Below are positions 36,201 through 44,066 of a DNA stretch of 64,000 nt, one piece after another (position 1 is the stretch's first letter; every line of letters begins with the position of its first letter). A model generated the notes under the pieces. That model was not told the DNA's origin and did no database searches. It worked only from the letters and a program-made list of their open reading frames with translations. A program made the translations under genes and the position numbers. The DNA lies in the NCBI GenBank assembly GCA_013396995.1, contig VWZP01005261.1:278199-342198 (forward strand), given 5' to 3'. Origin of the DNA: Dicaeum eximium (taxonomy: Eukaryota; Chordata; Aves; Passeriformes; Dicaeidae).

Positions 36201-39169
36201 AGTCTGTCTTTCCAACACTTACAAATTAGAAACTAAAAATCATTCTTGCTTGTACTTGGCAATGTATATCATCCTTTCATAAGAGAACAATGAAGAAGAG
36301 AAAACAGTAATGTAAACTTTCTCTGCTTACCTATCTCTTAATTCTAGAGCTTTTTTAACCCCTTACAATATTACAGAAACAATTGCAAAAAAATCCAAAA
36401 AACATTTTAACTGAATGGATCCTAATGCTCAAATTAAGGAAGGAACCAGTGTTCATCCTTGGTGTTTCTAAAAACTGAGTTAAAACCTGCTGTGACAACA
36501 CTAAGAACTACACAAGACAGTTGCAGGGAGGGTGAGAAAAATAAGAGTGTGCTGGAAGTTGTCATGAAAATTAAGTGGAAAGATGACTTTTCTTTCCTTT
36601 TTTTAATTACATTCCTCCTCCACTCAAAACAATGGGCCAATAACTCAACTCAGGCAAACACTCTTCCCTGCCTTCTCCCACTACTGGACTGTTTCCCACA
36701 AAGACCACCATCTGCTAGACTTCACATGGAGACCATCAAGAAATGCACACATGTACAATGAAGCTCCAAGTCTTGGAAGAGGTTCTGGAGATTCCCAGTG
36801 ACCAAAAAGGCAAGAGAAATGTTGGCACAGGAACACTGCAAAATTTTAAGGAGCACACAGACCTGCTAAGGCCTGGTCCAACATCTCATTCTCAGATCAG
36901 ACCAAGCACAGCATTAAGACTGGTTGGAGGTAGTCACAGAATTGAGAAGGCAAAACCAGATAAAGAAAGTAATGTCCTGACAGCTACAGTCTTCTTAGCA
37001 TTTACTGCATGTTGTGCTTTCTCAAAGCTCTGGACACCACAAGCTGGTGGCACATCTGACTCGCAGCATTCATGCAAATAGAGCATTTTTAGACTTAAGG
37101 ATCACTGAGAAAACTTTGAAACTAACAAAATAAATACGAATACTCTAAATCAAATCATCTAAAAAAATAACTCCACAGTATATTACTGTTTTTTTAACTG
37201 TTCTCTTTTTCAATTACTTATGATTTTAGGATTCATTATTTAACATTTTATATGCACGGCTACTTACTAAAGGTCTCGTAAAATTGTTCTTTCAAATCAT
37301 GAAGAGGATTTTTTTTTTCTTAAATACATGGAGAAATTGATTTGTTAATTTCATCTTTCCATCTAACTATGCAGTAGCTTTCCTTTAATTACCGGAACTT
37401 TTACACAATTGATTTTTTATTGGATACTGAAAGTAACCACCTATTTGTACTGCAAAGTATGTGTTTCTTGTATATTTTATGTAAATTTTTTGCACTACCA
37501 CATTTGATTATATATTCTGTTAAAACCACAGATATACTTGCCCTCTTCAACAGCTGAATTTTTGTCCCTTGGAAACTTTTAGACAAGTGATTTTAGAATA
37601 TGAAGCTGTAAATTAAAATGCCTTTTTTTTACTTATATTCATAATTTCATATGACTCAAGTACTCTGGAACATTTCTGCATTACCTGAAGTAATGAGACA
37701 TTATCAGTCTCTTCAAAAACTGAAGGAAGTAGGGCCCAAACCACAAACTACCATAGATTTGATTCTGACAGCTGAGAACAATTAATGAAATTCAATGTGA
37801 AGACATATTTAATTATATCACCTCTGTCTGGGTTAGTACCTGACATGTCTGAAGCTTCTACTAAATCTAGATGATCTACACACTTGAGGCAATATGAAAT
37901 AACGAGGATAATTTTTACCACAGATTCTTGTCTTTTTGAAAAGACTTCCAAAACAAAAATCCCTCTCATCTCACTGTCTAATTGCTGCAGGTGAGACAGC
38001 ACTTACATTACAAGAAAGGTTATTTACAGGCATCAGGGTGAAGCAGACTAGTTCTCATTAATCAAGAAAAGAAAAGAAATTTCAAATTTACTAGTTTATT
38101 CTTTTGAAAAGTCTGATATGATCTCTCATCTACTCCTCTTCCTACTCCCTCTATTCCACAAGGAAAAAAAAGACAAAGTTCAAGAAAAAAATAGCTGTTG
38201 TTTGTATTCTGATTTACAAGACAAACATGCAGATTTTGAACTGAAAATGACCGCTGGAGTACTAAAAACTACAAGCAGATAAACCATTTATCTTACCTTT
38301 TAGCTGACAGACCATGAATTCATCTATTACAGAAGCTACATATCATGCAACATGTATTAATTAAATCAGTAATTGACGCTTAATCACTTTGCTCATACTC
38401 CACAAGACAATCACTGAGGGTGGTTTTAAGCTTATTTCTAAATGTAAGCTAAATTCAGATTTGAAAATATTATTTGTCTTAAGCCAGCACTGACTAAAAA
38501 ACATTATGTGGTGTCAAGGGGAAACCTCGCCTCCCCCCCCCCAAAAAAAACAAAAACAAAACAAAAAAAAAAAACCAAACAAAAAAAACCACCCAAACAA
38601 AAAACCCCAAACCCAACAACAACAAAAACCATCAAGAAAGGAAAGACACCTAACTTGTCCATTTTTTCAAAGTTGCCTTCCTAGGTATTCATCAGAACTT
38701 TGATAATTAGAATATAGGAACCTTAAAACCATCTTTTGTATTTTCCTTTTTTTTTTTTTTTTTTAATGATGATTCCCTAATTTTCATTCTCTCACTTTCT
38801 GCCAAGTCCAGGTTGTTTTCTACTAACTCTGTGCACTTTGATTTCTCCAATCCATAGCTGTGCCTTATATTTTATTCCATCTTCATCTCCACAACAGGGA
38901 ACGTTTCAAGATGGGTTTGTTTGTTTTGCAGGTTTTTAATCAGCTCAGAGTTAGTCATGTTGAACCAGTACCTTCTAAATAATCAAATCATCTTGAATAT
39001 TCTTCTGAACAGTCCCTGACAGTTGTACATAGGGGGAAAACAGCCTGAACGTGTAAGATGAAATTTGAATAACCCATACTTACTTAGAGAAGGTCCATGG
39101 AGAATTGCACAGTTGGGACAATGGTATAGATCAATGTCAACAGCATGGTGCTCCTCTACCCCAACGCAG
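9130..39169 (-). CDS. KDM7A: KDM7A (JHDM1D) lysine demethylase 7A, exons 2-20, 5'-partial
   Basis: Envelope of the 19 coding exons itemised separately; their sum is 2641 nt (one base completing the exon 1/2 serine codon, then 880 codons including TAA). The family removes H3K9me2, H3K27me2 and H4K20me1 marks using Fe(II) and 2-oxoglutarate in the nucleus, guided by a PHD finger that reads H3K4me3. The order seen is second half of PHD, linker, JmjC, helical region, Ser/acidic tail, basic C-terminus. With a human-like 64-residue exon 1, the iron ligands are H282, D284 and H354. The paralogues PHF8 and PHF2 are less likely because the linker, the JmjC core and the C-terminal NGHARFFV follow KDM7A. 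All junctions keep phase and there are no frameshifts or internal stops, so the gene looks intact. Exon 1 is outside the window. Confidence 0.97.
9225..9830 (-). other. KDM7A: KDM7A intron 19
   Basis: 606 bp, gt-ag. Nothing beyond splice signals was recognised. Confidence 0.9.
9831..10107 (-). CDS. KDM7A: KDM7A exon 19 (low-complexity tail)
   Basis: Residues 822-913 and the longest exon here. It starts DANKTQKYIKKEGASEAS, passes QHGKYTRDSSLMQAECQ, then enters the conserved GSLSPDRPYGETSLSVPLHP and PTKRPASNPPPISNQATK. IKKE is a SUMO-type motif. The acceptor is gttag and the donor gtaatg, leaving one G for exon 20. The proline/serine-rich region is predicted to be disordered. Confidence 0.94.
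10108..11218 (-). other. KDM7A: KDM7A intron 18
   Basis: 1111 bp, gt-ag, AT-rich. No repeat or gene was recognised. Confidence 0.9.
11219..11304 (-). CDS. KDM7A: KDM7A exon 18
   Basis: Residues 793-821: GRSVKEEEGDLGTSSW then TRHLNEASRITPQ. It was aligned by the DLxTSSW core. VKEE is a SUMO-type motif. The acceptor is ctttag, the donor gtaaag, and phase 0 at the exit. This part diverges more from the mammalian sequence than the core does. Confidence 0.9.
11305..11646 (-). other. KDM7A: KDM7A intron 17
   Basis: 342 bp, gt-ag. Nothing else was seen. Intron 16 (11856-11992) is only 137 bp. Confidence 0.9.
11647..11855 (-). CDS. KDM7A: KDM7A exon 17
   Basis: Residues 723-792: ECPTSTSTEEEAIQGMLSMA followed by GLHYTTCL, then a Ser/Arg/Lys-rich, poorly conserved stretch (RSYPRSRHKDRQPSQ) and KTIEC. 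The first 40 residues match mammals closely. The acceptor is cctag and the donor gtaggt, leaving one G. Confidence 0.92.
11993..12141 (-). CDS. KDM7A: KDM7A exon 16 (tandem acceptor)
   Basis: Residues 674-722: (Q)(K)DSSTEESESSGDEEKQEV, TSNFKEES, NSQKPSRNETHSK. The acceptor reads tagCAGAAG, three AGs in steps of three, so the exon may begin with QKD, KD or D. The first is used for these coordinates. The donor is gtaagc, splitting a Lys codon (AA|G). The ESESSGDE and QKPSR blocks anchor it to KDM7A. Confidence 0.9.
12142..14194 (-). other. KDM7A: KDM7A intron 15
   Basis: 2053 bp, gt-ag. Contains only short chance reading frames and A/T homopolymers (for example around 12879 and 13366). Confidence 0.9.
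14195..14292 (-). CDS. KDM7A: KDM7A exon 15 (Ser/acidic cluster)
   Basis: Residues 641-673: MFFESVKSELRNGSSEYSDI, then a DSEESEPDC acidic-serine run ending CTTQ. VKSE is another SUMO-type motif. The serines followed by acidic residues look like casein-kinase-2 sites (inference). The acceptor is a strong ctgcag, the donor gtacat, and phase 0 at the exit. Confidence 0.92.
14293..17411 (-). other. KDM7A: KDM7A intron 14
   Basis: 3119 bp, gt-ag. No repeat family or gene was recognised. Confidence 0.9.
17412..17569 (-). CDS. KDM7A: KDM7A exon 14 (acidic tail, SUMO-type motif)
   Basis: Residues 588-640: RDERRPFTDRSLYTADSED, an acidic run, a basic RTRSKK patch, then AVKVEDPP and QKPLN. VKVE fits the sumoylation consensus (hydrophobic-K-x-E). 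The acceptor region reads gagAAG|A; a site three bases upstream (after gag, exon starting at 17572) would add one Arg. The donor is gtaaga, splitting a Met codon with exon 15. The tail is only moderately conserved. Confidence 0.9.
17570..18076 (-). other. KDM7A: KDM7A intron 13
   Basis: 507 bp. A long pyrimidine tract precedes the tandem gagaag acceptor. Confidence 0.88.
18077..18201 (-). CDS. KDM7A: KDM7A exon 13
   Basis: Residues 547-587: DITSSKLNGRFNKPFQPSS, then TVPEWRTKDNDLRLLLSNGRII. Matches the family in register. The acceptor is tttag and the donor gtataa (weak at +4/+5), splitting an Arg codon as AG|A. The function of this stretch is not established. It belongs to the low-conservation tail after the catalytic unit. 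Confidence 0.93.
18202..18791 (-). other. KDM7A: KDM7A intron 12 (GC-AG class)
   Basis: 590 bp. Begins gcaagt on the minus strand and ends ctttag. All other introns with both ends in the window are GT-AG. Nothing else was recognised inside. Confidence 0.9.
18792..19001 (-). CDS. KDM7A: KDM7A exon 12 (basic linker, GC donor)
   Basis: Residues 477-546. The N-terminal half (EENSKLVKTQGILGVSPTSR) is divergent from mammals. The second half is strongly conserved: SRRRVRKLRD, then TPSNLDILELHTREVLKRLE and SPWEE. The Arg/Lys cluster could serve as a nuclear-localisation or chromatin-contact patch (inference). The acceptor is ttacag. The donor is AG|GCAAGT, not GT; the conserved WEE|DI junction with exon 13 requires it. 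Phase 0 at both ends. Confidence 0.93.
19002..19842 (-). other. KDM7A: KDM7A intron 11
   Basis: 841 bp, gt-ag. No other feature was recognised. Confidence 0.9.
19843..19932 (-). CDS. KDM7A: KDM7A exon 11 (helical domain)
   Basis: Residues 447-476: LVTEHAFEIPDNIRPGHL, then IKELSKVIRSVE. A symmetric phase-0 exon of 90 nt, so skipping would keep frame. The acceptor is atacag and the donor gtaaga. It was placed by the conserved EHAFEIP and RPGHLIKELSKVIR blocks. Confidence 0.93.
19933..22939 (-). other. KDM7A: KDM7A intron 10
   Basis: 3007 bp, gt-ag. Slightly GC-richer around 21.2-22.4 kb, with several short chance reading frames. No repeat was identified with confidence. Confidence 0.9.
22940..23031 (-). 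CDS. KDM7A: KDM7A exon 10 (helical domain)
   Basis: Residues 416-446: LREDGFQPPSYLVQG followed by an amphipathic stretch, LLTALKLWMKKE. The acceptor tag precedes AACTGAG and the donor is a consensus gtaagt. It ends in phase 0. Confidence 0.93.
23032..25641 (-). other. KDM7A: KDM7A intron 9
   Basis: 2610 bp, gt-ag. Contains a poly(A) run near 23690-23707. No gene or known repeat was recognised. Confidence 0.9.
25642..25748 (-). CDS. KDM7A: KDM7A exon 9 (end of JmjC / start of helical region)
   Basis: Residues 380-415, reading CYEMEKRLKTPDLFKFPFFE then AICWFVAKNLLETLK. It is essentially invariant relative to the mammalian protein. The acceptor is attcag and the donor gtaatg. One G is carried forward to make a Glu codon with exon 10. 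It marks the transition from the catalytic barrel to the C-terminal helices. Confidence 0.95.
25749..26488 (-). other. KDM7A: KDM7A intron 8
   Basis: 740 bp, gt-ag. Contains a poly(T) run near 26247-26260 and nothing else. Confidence 0.9.
26489..26576 (-). CDS. KDM7A: KDM7A exon 8 (third iron ligand of JmjC)
   Basis: Residues 351-379, opening with (G)WIHAVLTSQD. His354 completes the iron-binding triad with H282 and D284 of exon 6. It continues CMAFGGNFLHNLNIGMQL. The acceptor is ctcag (AG before GCTGG) and the donor gttagt, splitting an Arg codon as AG|G. The triad spacing is as expected for KDM7, so the enzyme should be catalytically competent. Confidence 0.95.
26577..29258 (-). other. KDM7A: KDM7A intron 7
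   Basis: 2682 bp, gt-ag. Contains a degenerate purine/pyrimidine-alternating stretch (TATG/CACA type) at about 27980-28080. No gene was seen. Confidence 0.9.
29259..29421 (-). CDS. KDM7A: KDM7A exon 7 (JmjC, cofactor lysine)
   Basis: Residues 297-350. Begins GEKIFYLIKP, so Lys299, the expected 2-oxoglutarate-contacting lysine, is its third residue. It continues with ENLALYESWSSSVTQSEVYF, then a DKCYKC stretch and QGHTLFVPT. The acceptor is aatag and the donor gtaaga, leaving one G of the GWIH glycine codon. No stop or gap was seen. Confidence 0.95.
29422..30287 (-). other. KDM7A: KDM7A intron 6 (contains CR1)
   Basis: 866 bp, gt-ag. About 190 bp of it is a CR1 fragment whose tail reaches to within about 20 bp of the exon 6 donor. 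Intron 5 (30475-30731) is short, 257 bp. Confidence 0.92.
30076..30268 (+). mobile_element. CR1 LINE 3' fragment, antisense to KDM7A
   Basis: Matches the avian CR1 3' region from memory: gcactggaacagggtgccca near the left end, then ctcaggcacatggtgtgac, ggccaggagttggactcaat, gatcc, gggttccttcc and the terminal attctgtgattctg tail. It is 5'-truncated as is usual for CR1, non-coding, and in plus orientation. The left boundary is approximate. Confidence 0.88.
30288..30474 (-). CDS. KDM7A: KDM7A exon 6 (catalytic HxD exon of JmjC)
   Basis: Residues 234-296. Carries YTDFHIDFGGTSVWYHVLW, holding the facial-triad residues H282 and D284 that bind Fe(II), and T279, which by family knowledge contacts 2-oxoglutarate. 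The acceptor is a T-rich tract ending in caaaag. The donor is TGG|gtatga, a comparatively weak match, and phase is 0. The recognisable tail of a CR1 LINE begins about 20 bp inside intron 6, so this donor sits in an unusual setting (see findings). Confidence 0.96.
30732..30873 (-). CDS. KDM7A: KDM7A exon 5 (start of JmjC region)
   Basis: Residues 187-233. Contains GDKVIDVIDVARQADSKM, then HNYVKYF and PKVLNVISLEFSDT. The acceptor is tcacag and the donor gtgagt. The donor falls inside the Lys codon (AA|G), which exon 6 completes before MSELVEVP. In the family this segment packs against the JmjC barrel. No lesion was seen. Confidence 0.95.
30874..32550 (-). other. KDM7A: KDM7A intron 4
   Basis: 1677 bp, gt-ag. 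Contains a CAGA tetranucleotide repeat with a CA tail at 32352-32380 and an A/T-rich patch near 30950-31000. No gene was seen. Confidence 0.9.
32352..32380. repeat. (CAGA)5 / (CA)n microsatellite
   Basis: Five CAGA units followed by CA dinucleotides and then an A run. A short, probably polymorphic simple repeat in intron 4. Confidence 0.9.
32551..32711 (-). CDS. KDM7A: KDM7A exon 4 (N-terminal flank of JmjC)
   Basis: Residues 133-186. The reading runs from ADEVILKMHGSQLTQRYLEK through the proline-rich GLRLPPPTFSV to DVERYV. The acceptor follows a pyrimidine-rich tract (ccaccag). The donor is gtaaga, leaving one G of a Gly codon completed by exon 5. This is the conserved helical segment ahead of the JmjC fold, and it is nearly identical to the mammalian sequence. 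Confidence 0.95.
32712..33551 (-). other. KDM7A: KDM7A intron 3
   Basis: 840 bp, gt-ag. Contains an A/C-rich low-complexity patch around 33240-33300. Nothing else was recognised. Confidence 0.9.
33552..33669 (-). CDS. KDM7A: KDM7A exon 3 (PHD-JmjC linker)
   Basis: Residues 94-132 in human-equivalent numbering. The reading starts MKKRRNWHRHDYTE and continues through DDGSKPVQAGTRTF to RARSFP. This is the basic linker between the PHD finger and the JmjC domain. In the family its rigidity sets which methyl-lysine reaches the active site. The acceptor is ...gtag and the donor gtacag, ending with two bases of a serine codon (AG) completed by exon 4. There are a few substitutions relative to the human protein, and no gaps. 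Confidence 0.95.
34557..34875 (-). mobile_element. CR1 LINE 3' fragment, sense to KDM7A
   Basis: In reverse orientation it opens with the CR1 tail (cacagaatcatagaatg, ggtggaaaggac), then reads aacatcctagcatgaacagg, ccacccaacctggccttgaa, ctccaggcaacctgtgcc and ttcttataagctccc, all hallmark CR1 segments. It is 5'-truncated, about 320 bp, and diverged by many point changes, so old. The right boundary is approximate. Confidence 0.92.
38530..38632. repeat. C-run plus A/C-rich low-complexity block
   Basis: A run of Cs followed by about 90 bp of A with scattered C (aaaacaaaaac, aaaccaaac). Simple-sequence DNA, with no coding meaning for the frame passing through it. Confidence 0.9.
39084..39169 (-). 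CDS. KDM7A: KDM7A exon 2 (second half of PHD finger)
   Basis: Human-equivalent residues 65-93. The first base completes a serine codon begun in exon 1 (AG|C). The reading is CVGVEEHHAVDIDLYHCPNC, giving the distal zinc ligands of the PHD finger, including the CPNC pair. The acceptor is ...ttccag and the donor is a consensus gtaagt, leaving one base (A) of the next Met codon. The first half of the PHD finger is encoded in exon 1, which is not in this window. The 86-nt length and phase are consistent with exon 3. Confidence 0.95.
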
Positions 39170-41520
39170 CTGGAATAATATTTTTTACATGTTAATGAGA
39201 ATGCACACAGGGTTTACTTTTCAAGCTAAAAAATAATTAAATCTTAGGTTTTTATTAAAACGTGCTTACTCTACAAAATTATAATGAGATACCAGATTAT
39301 CTCAACTACTGGGCTGCCACATAAATTTTGAGTAATAATTTATCACTGAACACAGAATGCCATTAAAAAAAATCATAAACAGGAAACAAGAATCAAATTC
39401 TTTTAAAAATGAGCAAATCCACAATATATACACCATTACCCCCCAAAACCTTGATCCTAATTACAGGAAACAGTTAATACAAAATTATTCAAGCAATTTT
39501 CCTCACAGAAGCCATGAGTTAAAGAAAAAAATCTGAGGTTTATGTGCTGTTACTTTATAGAACATATAGCGGATATTCTCCTTGTCTTTCTTTTTCTTTC
39601 TGCAAAGGGCATGTAACTTACTCCTACCCCCCAAGACAAATTAATGAAGAATGCTTTCATGCTATTCTTGAAATCTTTACAATAGAACTGGCTTCACAAA
39701 CTACACAAGTGACCACACAACTCAAAAGAACTGGTTTTGGTTTAAAATAACAGCAAGTATTTTAAAGACCACTTGAGAGGTGTAATGTTTTCTCAATGCA
39801 TATTTTCTTCTAGATAAAACAGTCAAAATGAGATTAAATGCAAAATCTTTACAACAGTCATGACAAAGCATCTACTTTGCTGATACCTAAACAACATGAT
39901 TTTAAAGTCAATAAAGTACATTTTCTTAGAAGCTGAAACACTAGAGGTTAATTGGAGAACATGTGCTTTTGTACAAAGTTCTTAAGGAAAAAAACAAGTA
40001 ATCCCTGCTTGCTGGTCTGAATCCTGGCAGAGCTCTTCGTTCTCTGAAAAGTTCACTGACACTTACAAAATTGCTGACTTTACAGTTAATACAGAAAAAC
40101 AGAGCACAACCCTGAACATTTACACCAAAATTAGGTATGTACACTCAATTCATTCTCGTAACATAAGAACTGGAACAGCACCCCAGTCACGTAACCCATT
40201 TCATATCAAGTGTAATGAGTGCTTAAACACTGAGGCTTTGAAATGATCCAGCTACACAAAGTCTTTTCCTCAGCAGCCTTGTGCCAAAACTGCTGACACG
40301 TTCCAGCAAGTGTCAGTACATTGCTGCCAAAACAATACAAGAAACAGTCTAGCACTGAAAGCACAATGAGCAAATCCAATCTGAAACTGAACAGCATCTC
40401 CCACATAGCTATCAATGGTAAGTGCATTCTGAGTTCCCTCTAAACATTCAGCTAATTCTACTTCCCCATTCCCTACATACCACATGAAATCCAGAAATTA
40501 TTTCGCTTTTTTTATATGCATACTATTTTAAAATCTAAATACAAAACTCAGCTGCCACAGCTCATCGCAGTTCTTGCAATATTTAGCATCTGCTTTAAGA
40601 CCACAGCTACACGAATCGTCGTTACATGAAAATCCAGCTGACATATAAACAAAAAGGAAGGCAGAAGCAGTCTTTAAAAATGCATGTTCCATTTCCTTCT
40701 GCTTGTGTTCTCTCCCTTTTTATAGAATAGATGAATGACTCATAATCCTATGCATTATAAGAAAATTGTTTTAAAATGTACACTCTAAAAAGCCCCAAAT
40801 CACAAGGCTGGTTTTATACATCTTTAGGAATCTCATTATTTTAGCTAAGTTTCTAATTTTTGAATAGCCAAAGATATTTATGTTGAACTGCATCTTGATC
40901 AAGTTTGCACTTCATTTATTCCCTTCCTTTTTTCTTGGTGTTTATCTGATACATTCATCATCATTCCGATCAGATTATCTTGCTAACAGTAAAAAATTTG
41001 CATAAAAATATAGTAAAAATAGCTTTGATAACTATTTGTCCTATTCTGTTTAAGAATCTTAATTCTATTGTCTCTTATCGAATGTTGCAGATAACAGAAC
41101 TTCTACTTTATTTTCAGCCTTAGTACCCACGATGAACTCCATAACCTTTCATGAAGGCACATGGGATTTTGTGTACAGAGACTGGAATGGTGTTTATAAT
41201 GTCTGGAATAGCCAATAAGGGAAGCAAACATTTTCAGTCTACTATTTATCCTGTAAACTCAGCGCTGGAAACACAAAACACTAACTGGAAGTGAATCTGG
41301 CAGCAGATGCCTGACTGAAGCAAAGGGCAAGCGAGGTGCCAGCACCTGCAGGAACAAGCATTGCCAAGGATGCCACAGTGCACATCAATCACACACAGCA
41401 CCATTACAAGTCGCATCCCTGAGTCCCTTTCTCCAACATACACAGATGCATCTGACATTAATCACTCTGGCTACTAGCAAGCAATCAATTACTGTGGTAA
41501 ATGCAACTTCAGACCTCAAG

Positions 41521-42044
41521 CATCAAAACAAGGTCACCAAGAGGTAGCAGAGAGCCTGGGAAACATTAACATACTCAAACAGTGCAACACTCCCAATCTA
41601 CTGATGTTTTCCTGTATGAAATATTATTACCCTTCACCTTCCAATCAACCCAATCCATTTAGGTTGAAATGTCTTGAGTATATATTACCCAGGTTCTGAA
41701 TTGCTCATCTCCTACAGGGAGGTCACCCTGGGGACTAATCCTCAAGAACCGTGGAAAGCTTACAGTATTAAACAATAAAATACAATACTACTAATTAAAA
41801 AAAACCAAAACAGCAGCACAAGACTATGCAAAAATACACCTTTAATTCTGTTCATGAAGGTGAAAAGGCTAAACAGGCCCAATTCCACTTGCAATGCTCT
41901 AGAAGCAGTAGCAAGGTAGAAAAAAGTTAGTTTATTTAAAATAGATTCCATTACATTATCTTAGAGTGGTCAGACACTCCAGACTTCCCAAGGTATCTAG
42001 CATCAAGGGAAGGTCAACAAGAGGTAGAAGAAAATTTGGGAAGT
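41521..42044. repeat. pair of ~44-bp dispersed direct repeats
   Basis: 41521-41564 and 42001-42044 share catcaa, aaggtca, caagaggtag and tggga in the same order and spacing (roughly three-quarters identical by eye), 480 bp apart. They could be remains of a segmental duplication or of an unrecognised element. Confidence 0.5.
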
Positions 42045-43964
42045 GGTAAGTTTTTTCACACACAAGAACATGCCCCATCCCTGGCATCTGAAGAAATCCC
42101 CTACTACTATAAGTTTGAGGTACCCATTCTTCTAACTTAAGTCTCACTAGAAGGTGCATGTGCATGTTTTTGATTTAGTCTCACTTTCCACTTGATCATT
42201 ATATTTGTAGCTATACAAAAGCAGCAAGTGTAAATCAAAAACAATCAGAAGAGGACTGATTATGACAAGTACCAGCAGACCTCTGCTTTTTGGTAAAGAG
42301 CAAATAGGGCTTCTTTCACAGTGCAGGGGGAAGTCCAGCAGAGGCTGTTCTCGTCTTCAGTATCGTTACCAATTTAGATTTTAAGAGATGAGTACCGATA
42401 TTTCAGAATGACAGATTAGACAACTATTTCCCAATTATGCTGGAATGTCTTGTACAAGGAGTTTGCACAAATCCAGGAGAGTTACAGGAAGTGTTCTCCC
42501 CAGAGACTGCATGGCTGTACATTGTAAGCCACCCAAGGCACCTGGCACATCGCTGCTACAGCAGCACAGTGTGAATAAATATTGGATCCATGTCAGTCAC
42601 CACACAGGCTGCTGCATCTTCTGCATCTAATACCTGCTTGCTCTCATTCCAGCCTGCCTCTTCTCTTCCCTGCTTCTGATATTATCAAACAGAACCAAAA
42701 CATTTTAGAAATTGCTTAACTGCCTTTGCTGGTATGACTGAAAGAATCCTGATTTAAGAAAAAGAATCCAAAGCACTCTTGATCAAAAGCCTTCTTTTCA
42801 GAGTTCTTAAGGGTATATGACTACTTAAAAAATTGATTTATTAAAACAAGTACTATGTGTACCCTACCATTATAGAAAATTCCCAATGTAAAAGGGAATC
42901 CTTACATAAAAAAAGCACTACAAAAGTCAAGAAATGAGTACAGTGTGGATACCCATTTTCCTAGTTTAATTCCTAGATTAAACCAGGAAGATATTCCTAC
43001 TAGGAAAATTCTGAGATTTCCTGTATACAAGGCATAACAACAATAAAATCTTGAAAATTGAGAGATGTAAGCAATTCTCAATGATCTAATAAAAGGACAG
43101 CAGAAAACAGATTAATCACCTCCAACAGGGAAAAGAATTTAATTTGTCAAGAAGCTGGGTTGTACATGGGACATGATCCTCTTGGATTCCCTCTTCTGTT
43201 CCTTCCCCCTACTGCTTCAATTCCTTAAGGTCCTTTTCCACCTCTTTCAGCAGCATGTGCAAAACGATCTAACAGGCTCATCTTTCTAGACGCACTTGGA
43301 CTTTTTAGGAAGTCTCCCACAATAGCTTCCACTCCTCTCCACACCAGCACAATACTTTGCACCTACTGAGCTTCACCTAGCAGATGAGGAAGCAGGGCAG
43401 GCCATCAGTGACATGTCTACTACTACTACAACAGATATTGTTGGATAGATATTATTTTACAATTAGATGTTGATTTACAGCTCAAAACTAAGCCAGTTTT
43501 AAAAAGTTTCTTATTTATTATTGGGACACATGAAGTTCCAGCCCCAAGATGTCTGAGTTTTCCAGGGTCTGACCTGGACAATCTGATGCTTTTTGTGGTC
43601 ACTGCGCAGCAAAAATGCAGGGTAGGGACTCTTGCTACTCTGCTTAGTTAAGCACAAACCCTTGCATCTTTTCTAAGCTATAAAATTACTGAAAATTACA
43701 TTTTAAAAGATCCCCTTATATTCTCCCTGAACAAACACTGTGGACAACCTTCTTCTTTCTGTGTCATCCTCTTTCTGAGCAAGAACTCAGCACGTGCTCT
43801 TCACGTCCACCCTTGTGCCAGAAGGAAGCATCCACAACCTTTCCCTAATATGCCTCAGCGAGCACTGCAGGCTTTATCCGTAAAAGGAGGGAAAAAAGCA
43901 CAGGTCTTGACATCCAGTAGGAAAAAAAAAAGAAATTAAAAAAACCCCTGGAAGAGTGGAAAAA

Positions 43965-44066
43965 TACTAGGGGTACTAAAGCCTGTTCCCTGTTATCAAG
44001 AATACAGAGCTATAGGCAATTACTAGGGGTATAGGCATGTTTCCTATTATCTGACAGAGCAGATCG
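43965..44066. repeat. imperfect tandem duplication, ~56-bp period
   Basis: Both units start tactaggggta and continue tgtt/tgttt-ccct/cctat-tatc to acagagc; starts are at 43965 and 44021. Not a known repeat family. Confidence 0.6.

Larger units (their letters stand above)
33670..39083 (-). other. KDM7A: KDM7A intron 2
   Basis: 5414 bp, gt-ag. Contains a CR1 fragment near its 3' (low-coordinate) end, an A/C-rich low-complexity block at 38530-38632 and a poly(T) run near 38749-38764. Short reading frames at 36459-37081 have no family resemblance. Confidence 0.9.
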
